From: Ophiostoma sp. CBS 140.51
Lineage: Eukaryota; Ascomycota; Sordariomycetes; Ophiostomatales; Ophiostomataceae
NCBI GenBank assembly: GCA_029298735.1
Contig: JANSLP010000016.1
Coordinates: 124,001-188,000 of the forward strand
DNA: 64,000 nucleotides
Reading direction: 5' to 3'
The notes beneath the pieces are model-generated. The model was not told where the DNA came from and did no database searches. It was given only the letters and a program-made list of their open reading frames with translations. Positions within the stretch are counted from its first letter, which is position 1; the number at the start of each line of letters is the position of its first letter. The position numbers and the translations under genes are program-made. Below are positions 57,173 to 64,000 of this stretch, one piece after another.

Positions 57173-58231
57173 TCACATTGGGCTCATCAACGTCCCTAGG
57201 CCGTACCGGGGGTCGGGCTGTGTCATGGCACGGTTGATTTCGTCGCTGCTGAATATGCATTGGAAAATGTCAAAGTCGGTGGGCGAGGCGGAGGAGGAAG
57301 ATGACGAGGAAGACGAAGACGAAGATGATGAAGACCCTCTGCTCGAAGACGACTTGCCGTTCCGCTTCTTCTTCTTCTCGAGGTCATCCAAGATCAGCTG
57401 TGCCGTGCTCTGCCGTGTGTCCTCAAAGACAAACGCTACCGCCTGCAAACGTCCCCGGAGGTCGGCATCCCACAGGAAGATCTCACGCCACAACTCTGCA
57501 ATTTCCTGGGGCGGGTTGCGGTAGCCGTTGCCGAGTCCAAAATCGCCAATGACCACGTTTGTGTACCCGTTGGCCACGCATATACGTAGTGCCGCTCGCA
57601 GCTTGCGCTTCACCATGTCGCGTTCTTCGGCAAAGGAGTATTTTGTGCCCATTTGCGTGAGCTTGGGCCAACGCACTGGCGGCACCGAGCAGACGGGCAG
57701 GATGCCCCACTCGGTAGGCGGGAGCTTCTCGTAGCGGTCGTGGGACCCGCGGAAAACAACGACCTCTTCTGACAGAATGCCGCCCTCAAGAGGAATTGGG
57801 TAGTTGGTTTGGCCGTAGCTGCCAGCGGAGCCGGGTGCCGGTGTGGCGAGCGTGGCTGACAGTGTGCTGCGGCGGCATAAACGCTCTTCGCTGCCAGAGA
57901 CACCAGTCTCCCAGTCGCCGCCCGGGCGCTTGTCGTTGGCTGAGCAAATAAACGGAACAAAGACGGGCTCGCCGGCCTGGCCCGAGAGATGGTTGGCCCA
58001 GTCCATGGCCATGATGGCCGGATCGCCGTCGCGGACATAAAAGGTGGGAAGGCGGCCGTAAGGACGGCTGATGCCGTGTAGTGAGAGCTCGGCAAGTGGC
58101 TGCGGGTAGAGAATGGAGTTGGTCTTGTAGAGGTGGGCGTAGTTGTTCTTGATGAGCGGGATGTAGTTGCGACGCGTGTCGGCCGCGACCTCGGAAGCCT
58201 TGGGCTTGGACTTGGACGTTGAGCTAGGCAT
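57173..58231 (-). CDS. Microbial-type PARG-like (DUF2263/TIGR02452) macrodomain protein
   Basis: A single exon of 352 residues from the ATG at 58231 (ACCACCATGCC). The frame is open further upstream only from a TTG. Seen: VFVPFICSANDKRPGGDWET with Gly104-Gly105 and Glu115-Glu116, then LCRRSTL; YPIPLEGGILSEEVVVFRGS; a PVCSVPPVRWP segment; and GDFGLGNGYRNPPQEIAELW. This order matches the TIGR02452 family, whose fold is a macrodomain related to poly(ADP-ribose) glycohydrolase. The PARG signature GGG-x(6-8)-(Q)EE is altered to GGD...SEE, so hydrolase activity is uncertain. A polyserine run (about 15 residues, mixed TCN codons) precedes the C-terminus. Inferred: removal or binding of ADP-ribose adducts, partner unknown. 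It stands alone in a gene-poor stretch. Confidence 0.85.
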   Translation of the reverse strand: MPSSTSKSKPKASEVAADTRRNYIPLIKNNYAHLYKTNSILYPQPLAELSLHGISRPYGRLPTFYVRDGDPAIMAMDWANHLSGQAGEPVFVPFICSANDKRPGGDWETGVSGSEERLCRRSTLSATLATPAPGSAGSYGQTNYPIPLEGGILSEEVVVFRGSHDRYEKLPPTEWGILPVCSVPPVRWPKLTQMGTKYSFAEERDMVKRKLRAALRICVANGYTNVVIGDFGLGNGYRNPPQEIAELWREIFLWDADLRGRLQAVAFVFEDTRQSTAQLILDDLEKKKKRNGKSSSSRGSSSSSSSSSSSSSSSASPTDFDIFQCIFSSDEINRAMTQPDPRYGLGTLMSPM

Positions 58232-59501
58232 GGTGGTTGTGTTGTGTGCGGGGTTGTGTGTAGAAGAACGGAAGTGGATGGACAAGAGTTAGAAGGGAGG
58301 CGATGAGGCGGAAAAGATAGTATGAGAGTATGGCAAAGTAGTCTGAGAAAGAAAAAGGGTGAGGCTCTTGAACACTCTTTATACAAAGAGTCGGGGTTGT
58401 GAGAGACGATCCTTTCCTCAAGGCAAGGCTTATAAAAAGAAAATGGAGAACGGAGAACAAGTAAAGACAAGGCAAGAAGACAAGAGAGACAAGGTGACAA
58501 GAAAAGCAAGAGAGATGAGAGACACAGAAAACAAAAAGAGACAAAAGACAAAAGACAAAAAAAGAGTGACAGGTGTTTAAGAGAGGAAGAGAGGGGTATG
58601 GGTGTTTGCCACTAGCACATAACGAGGCAGAACGTAGAGACCATACCAGAAGCTTGAGGAAGCAAAGAAAGAAAAAGAAAAGAAACAAAAACCCGTGAAC
58701 AGGGCGAGGGGGGGAGGGGTGACGGGGAGGTGAGCAGCGAGCGTGAAAAAAAAAGAAGACAGGAAAAAGAAAAGAAAATGGGAGAGGCCCGAAGGAGAAA
58801 AAAGAAAAATACTGACGATGGGCAAAAGGAGGCGAACAGATGGTAAGGCATACGACAAAAAAATAGAAGAAAAAGAAACGAGAAGCACGAGTGAGGCCCA
58901 AAAATCTGGGAAAGAATCAAGAAAGGGAAAAGAGAGGCACATTTGGCCTCAGCAAGGCTGCCACCGTGCATCAGTGCATTTGCATTCCTGCTCCGTATGA
59001 ATGCATGGTACATGCGTGTCGTCTTTTTTTTCGTTCAGGTCGGTTCAGGTCAGGTCAGTCCGTGTCGTCTCCGCCGTCCCGCCCGCTTGTGTGCGTATTG
59101 CGTCTTGCGTCTACCGAAGGGACGGTCTTAGAAAGGGAGGGCTAATAATTTGTTGTGGCCAGGCCATATTTTGTGTGGTCTTTTTTTCACACTTCCACCT
59201 GGCTCGGTATGCCGAGGGGTTGAGGGCTCCTCCGTACGAGAACTACGGCGAAATCACAAGTAACGATAATACCCAAAAATACCGAGGACTACCGTCATAA
59301 GAATATCTCATCTTGCCGAGCAGGAACAGACGGTGGACGACAAGAGACGACATACGGCCTCAGCGTTGGGAAAGGGCCGTTACTTCGGAGGTTTTTCGTC
59401 TGCTCTTTTTTAGGTGTTTGCCCTTGCATATTCTGTTTCTTGATGTGAGTCTTGTCTTTTGTGTCTCTCATTCTCTTGTCTCTTTATCTTTTTGTCTAGG
59501 T

Positions 59502-59525
59502 TGTCTGGGCTGTCTGGGCTGTCTG
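59502..59525. repeat. Tandem repeat, unit TGTCTGGGC
   Basis: About 2.6 copies of a 9-bp unit in intergenic sequence. Confidence 0.6.
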
Positions 59526-61150
59526 TAAACGGTTCGCAGTCTCCAAGCGAATGGTTGACATCTTGTGCAACGGGCCCGTCAGTGACCCTCCCCTCTCACT
59601 CACTCTCATACTCTCTCTTAGTAGCAACAACGTTTAAAACAGGTATCTCGCTGAACGTTCGTACGGGAAAGGAAACGAGGGACAACAGGCGAGGAGGACG
59701 AGATACCAGTTGTCAACCCATAAGCCCACAAGTCCACAGAACCACAAACCCACGAAACCCACAAAATCCTACAAGTGATGGGGATGTGCAGAGTGACGAT
59801 CGTTGCATTTGTAGCAGATTTTCCAGCTGGATGGGACAAGACTAGGGGAATTGGAGATTTGGGGCTTGGTGAGAGAGGACAGGGAACGGGGAGGGGAGGG
59901 CGGATAGAGATAGACTAGGAGGGAGGGACGGAGAGAGAGCACCGGATCTCAAGAGGATCAGACACACCAACAAAAAAGACAAAAAAACACGACTAGTGGG
60001 CAAAAAGCACGAACGACACACGAACTTGGTAAGATACTTTTGACGCTAGAACAGGACAAGCGATGATGAACCTGCTGGTGAGGAATGTTGTGGATACGAG
60101 GCGCGGCGCCAGGGACGAGCTGGGAGGAAGAGAGGTGTGGATGAAATGGAATAGATAGGACGGAAGGGATATTCAGGAGAAAAAATTAGGGATCAAGGTG
60201 TGAAAAAAGGATTCGAGAAAATGATTTGACTATTCGCATGAACAAAATAAAAAATAAAAAAGTGAAAAAAGAAAACGCGTTTTAGTCGGCCGGTAGGACG
60301 AACACCTGGGGCGGCTGGTGGCAGTTGGGTCGTTGTTGGTCCTTTTGGTCCTCTTTTTTGTTGGCCACAACTGCATTGTTGATGTTGACTGAAGCCCAGA
60401 TGCATTGGTTCCCAATATCCAGGCTCTCAAGTTTCCCGGCAAACCTGTAGCGACCCACCGGTTCGTTTCCTTTTCTTTTTCTGGATTCCTGTTATGTTTT
60501 TTTTCTTCTTTTTCTTCTGATTTTCTTCCACTCTTCCCCTATTTTCGTCGATCCAACAAGAGTCCGTTTTGTTGTCTTGATCTCCATTAGAGACGGCCGT
60601 CGTTTCTTTTTCCCAGCTGCTTCTTCTGCTCATTTCAATGATGAGATAAAAAAAGTTACAAAATGCGCCCGTCACTATGATTTGCACTGGTGTCTTGGCG
60701 GAGTTTCCTCTTTCTTACTTTTCGTTTCTTTTTCTTTTGACTTTCTCCTTGGAAACCCTCTGCTGCCTCTTTCAGCTTGTAAGGTTGCTGCTTTGCTTCA
60801 CTTACAGAGGGATCTGCTCCAGGATATTTTGTGGCAGTGGGGAGAGGTGGGTCTCGCTTTTTTCTAGCCAGTTCTGGTCAGGTACAGACAAACAAGCCCA
60901 TGGGGTTGTTTTATTATTCTACAGCTTGGGGCGCTACAGCCGCGGAGTGCGCGATCTCGTGCATTTGCAACCCAGAAAGGCAATCTTGACGACCTTTTTT
61001 AAGTCAAGTGTTTCGGGGTTTATGAACAGCCGAGTAAACTACGGCTAGTTTCTGTGAGCAATAGGTGATAGTTGACAAAAGGAAAGACGAGAGGAAAATA
61101 CGATAAGACGAAAGGGTAAAGATACAAAGACCCAAAGACCCAAAAGACCA

Positions 61151-61212
61151 GAAAAGAGAAAAGAGAAAAGAGAAAAGAGAAAAGAGAAAAGAGAAAAGAG
61201 AAAAGAGAAAAG
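61151..61212. repeat. Tandem repeat, unit GAAAAGA x8.9
   Basis: A perfect 7-bp array of about nine copies, all purine on the plus strand. It is likely length-variable. Confidence 0.9.
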
Positions 61213-62252
61213 GGAGGCTTCCAACTACCGGGACAGGCAGTGGGCCTGTTTCGAACGAAGCGAGCCGACGGTTGTGGTGAAGACCAGGACGGTTGGAAAA
61301 GAGCAGTCATAAGAAGTAACAATAGGGGAGTGTCATAAAAGAAAGCCGAGATGCATAGCGAGAGAGCCAGGCAAAGCGAGATCAAAGCAAAACAAGGACC
61401 CAAATGACCCCAGCTTGCTTTTGGTCGATTCTCTTTTCATTTCTCGGCGCGACTTGTGTAAACGGCCGGGCGGGTAAGTCAAACGTCGCGAAAGAGCGGG
61501 CGCAGGGCAAAATTACCTCGTATGTGTAGGCGGCTGAAGCAAAGCTGAGGGTAGCTGAGCTACTGGGTGAGAGGGGAAAAAAGGAGAGCCGAAACGGGCC
61601 AGGGAAAGGTGAAATCCGTATGTTCTGGACAAGTAAAATAAAATCCGAGGAGAAAGGGGACGCTGAGAGACAAGCTCTCAAACATGCACACTCTAGAACA
61701 GGTCCATACATATGTGTAGACACTCTTGAGTCTCGATACAGGCACAAGTCTAGTGGAGACACTAATCTCGAGGCTGTAAGGAGTCTGTAGAGAAGCAAAT
61801 AACGGCAGGAACAAAACTGCAAGTACTTTACGCATCAGAGCACGACAAAAGAAATCAAAGTGATAAAATCGTTAAAGCCAGCATGGAGCCAGCATGGAGC
61901 CAACACGCCCCCCACAGTGCCCAGCGAGACAACGATTTGACACCGGCTGGGACGGATTACAGTCCCGGGAACGAGGCGAAGGAGACGGACGAGACAAGCG
62001 AGGCAAAGAAAGGGAGGAGTGAGTACCGATGAGCGTCGAGGGGAAGGCATCTTGGAAGAGAGGGAGGCGAAAGAAGGAAGTGACGAACATCGAAAGCAAA
62101 AAAAACCAGTGTCCAACTACTCTGTACCAGAACATGAGTGCCTTCCGAAGATGCAAAAGAAAGAAGGCATGTGGCTTGCCCACAGACCTGGTGACAATCC
62201 GTCCATCAGTGGGGTCGCTTTTGGCCATGCCAGCTGAGAATTGTGTGTGTGT

Positions 62253-62342
<90 letters not shown>
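62253..62342 (+). repeat. Homopolymer poly(G), 90 bases
   Basis: An uninterrupted run of 90 G follows a short (GT)n stretch and precedes AGGTGAGT. Such a run would be able to form G-quadruplexes and is very rare in genomes; it may instead be an assembly or base-calling artefact. It creates false polyglycine and polyproline frames. Confidence 0.9.
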
Positions 62343-62343
<1 letters not shown>

Positions 62344-63406
62344 GGTGAGTGGGGAGGTGTCGGTGTATCGGTGAGCAGTTGGGAGGCTGGTGTTGTCGTG
62401 AAAAAGCAGTCGTTGTTGATAATAGGGAGGATGCCAATTGGAAGAAGCTTGGAGAAGCTCGTTACGGTCAAGGAAAGGAAGTTGTGAGGTTATGATGTAT
62501 TCACATGAAGTAGGGAGTCGTCCCTTCCCGTTTTGCACTAATAATTCACCCGCCATTGTTGGCCGTTGGTGGGTGGGATAGCTCCTTCCCCCATGTGGGA
62601 TGGTGGACCATTGTGTGGCCAGGCCAAGACAAGAGAGTAAATCAGCGGCAAACCGTTACCGTCTTTTCTCGATAAGATTGTGGCTTTCCTGTGCGTTCGT
62701 TGACTGTGGATTTTTTCTTGCAAGCTGGACTTTAACCGTTGCCATCACCGCCTGCATGCTCGGTGCGTTGGTCCCGATTGTGCAGCCAGCTCTTGGTGTT
62801 AGCTTGAGCTCTGGAGCTTCTGCCAATAGTGCCTTCCTGCCCCTCGTTTTGACGACCCTGCCCGTAATACTGGCCAATGCAGGGCCCACGTTGGCAGTCG
62901 ACGGTTGACGGCAGGAACGACCTACTACATTTGCAAAGTATATAAAGTTCTTACAGTAAGCTGTGAGAGTTTGTGGCATAAGGAAAGCTTCCCTACATAT
63001 GACGAAGCTGTAGCACGGCTGACTTGTAGGTTCCCAATTGGACGGCAGCAGAGATACAGTGAGGCTGTGGTATGTTTCTATTTATGTTGTAACTATCCAT
63101 TGTGCTCATGTTTGCCATTATTGGGCATATTCTCGCCGGTCTTGAATTTAGACATGAATGGACGACGATATGAGAGAAAAGTCTCAATGAAAAGCTGATT
63201 AAAACTGCAAAACATGAAATAACGCTGCCTGCATCTTCCTTAAACATACAAGTGTACCCTGCGTGATCCCTATCAAAATAACAAAACAAAGAAGAGAGAA
63301 TATAGAAACCAAGTCTTCCAAACACCCGTGATGTTCCTCCTTGCCACATGAGTGGCTTTTCCTCCTCTTTTGTCCCTTTTTTTCCTCCAATTACACATTT
63401 CTCCCT

Positions 63407-64000
63407 CTACCGCTTCTTCACGCTGGGGCGGGGCTTGCATTCGTCTGGCAACACCGGGTGCAGCATGATCTTGGTCGGGTACTGTGCGTTATTACCCTGG
63501 TAGCCCTTGGCCCAATCGTACGACACCGCATAAACAAACACCTTGCCGTCGCGGTTGAACTTGGCCGACGTGATGCTGCCGCCGACGGACGGGTAGCCCT
63601 TGAGACGGTGCTTAGCGTCCTTGTCCCAGAAGTGGAAAGTACCGTCGGAGCCGGCGGTCGAGAAGGTGCCGTGCGCCGGGTTGAAAGAAATGTCGTTGAC
63701 GGCGTAGACCTGCGTCGTGTTGCCCTGGGCCTGGTCGCGGTGGCAGCGGAAGGAGAAGTTGGAGCTCGAGTCCTTATCCTCGACGTACTGGATGGCGCAA
63801 CGACCCTCGATGCTGCCGATAGCAAATCCGGCCGAGTCGTTGAAGCAGCTGACAACACGCGTCTGCCACTTAAGGGGGCTCTGAAGCGTCTTGTAGAGCT
63901 TGGTGGGCTCTTTGAGGTTGATGACATTTATGTAGCGGTCGGCTGTGCCCACAACCAGCAGGTTGTCCTTGACGTCCATCGTGTAGACACGCTCCTGGCA
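63407..64000 (-). CDS. RAE1: RAE1/GLE2 mRNA export WD40 protein, C-terminal part (cut by window edge)
   Basis: The 3' part of a minus-strand gene: 197 residues to the stop at 63407, open off the right edge. Seen: CQERVYTMDV, VVGTADRYINVINL, the family block SPLKWQTRVVSCFNDSAGFA, IGSIEGRCAIQYVEDKDSS, YAVNDISFNPAHGTFSTAGS followed by DGTFHFWDKDAKHRLKGYP, and AVSYDWAKGY before a short Lys-rich end. These are the last WD40 blades of Rae1/Gle2. Known: a beta-propeller that binds the GLEBS motif of Nup98/Nup116 at the nuclear pore and assists poly(A)+ RNA export. No intron is seen in the visible part. The internal ATG at 63979 is not the true start, because conserved sequence continues upstream of it. 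Confidence 0.95.
   Translation of the reverse strand, partial: CQERVYTMDVKDNLLVVGTADRYINVINLKEPTKLYKTLQSPLKWQTRVVSCFNDSAGFAIGSIEGRCAIQYVEDKDSSSNFSFRCHRDQAQGNTTQVYAVNDISFNPAHGTFSTAGSDGTFHFWDKDAKHRLKGYPSVGGSITSAKFNRDGKVFVYAVSYDWAKGYQGNNAQYPTKIMLHPVLPDECKPRPSVKKR

Larger units (their letters stand above)
58232..63406. other. Long intergenic region upstream of PARG-like gene, with simple repeats
   Basis: This 5.2 kb has no supported gene. The first 700 bases are A+G-rich on the plus strand, i.e. a pyrimidine-rich leader for the PARG-like gene. Simple repeats include TGTCTGGGC (59502-59525), a GAAAAGA array (61151-61212) and a 90-base poly(G) run (62253-62342). The right end probably contains the RAE1 3' UTR. 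Confidence 0.55.

Noticed and set aside
58232..58285. N-terminal extension of the PARG-like gene
   Set aside because: The frame is open, but the upstream start would be TTG; the first ATG is at 58231 in a good context.
62029..62487. Frames with polyglycine or polyproline around 62250-62340
   Set aside because: They are produced by the poly(G) run; all frames through it are open by definition.
62600..62908. 102-codon plus-strand frame with a hydrophobic segment
   Set aside because: It starts with ATG and is not low-complexity, but it lacks codon bias, overlaps an equally long antisense frame and resembles no family.

Overview
The window is nuclear DNA of a filamentous ascomycete fungus, most likely a Sordariomycete. 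The protein repertoire is fungal (HPC2, SLM1, ATR1-type MFS, cytochrome b5-acyl-CoA dehydrogenase fusion, MSS4, SYS1, COA6). Introns are short (53-90 bp, GT..AG, CTAAC-type branch points), coding third positions are rich in C and G, and there are no operons. I cannot place it below class. About 27 kb of the 64 kb is coding, in 14 genes (two cut by the window edges), separated by unusually long intergenic stretches of up to 6 kb.

Layout, left to right. An RPAP1/Rba50-like gene (minus, cut at the left edge) is divergent from HPC2 (HIR histone chaperone subunit, plus). Then come SLM1 (TORC2/PI(4,5)P2 effector, plus), an MFS transporter with a very long disordered head (plus), FEN1/RAD27 (plus), the cytochrome b5-acyl-CoA dehydrogenase (plus) and an unrecognised lysine-rich protein (plus). 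SYS1 (minus) converges on that gene and is divergent from COA6 (plus). MSS4, the PI4P 5-kinase (minus), converges on COA6. CFT2/CPSF100 (minus) is divergent from SEC24 (plus). A 6.2 kb gene-poor stretch with decayed coding fragments follows, then a microbial-type PARG-like gene (minus), a 5.2 kb stretch with simple repeats including a 90-base run of G, and the 3' part of RAE1/GLE2 (minus, cut at the right edge).

The genes are mostly housekeeping genes of separate pathways: transcription and chromatin, mRNA 3'-end formation and export, DNA repair, vesicle traffic, phosphoinositide signalling and mitochondrial assembly. MSS4 makes the PI(4,5)P2 that SLM1 binds, and SYS1 and SEC24 both serve the secretory pathway, but nothing suggests a functional cluster. 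No tRNA, rRNA, CRISPR array or intact transposon was recognised.

The most notable observations are a 5-nt micro-exon in FEN1 that carries the catalytic Asp34 codon, an in-frame TAG splitting the unrecognised gene, an aldehyde dehydrogenase relic, the 90-nt poly(G) run, and strongly pyrimidine-rich (coding-strand) leaders in front of many genes.
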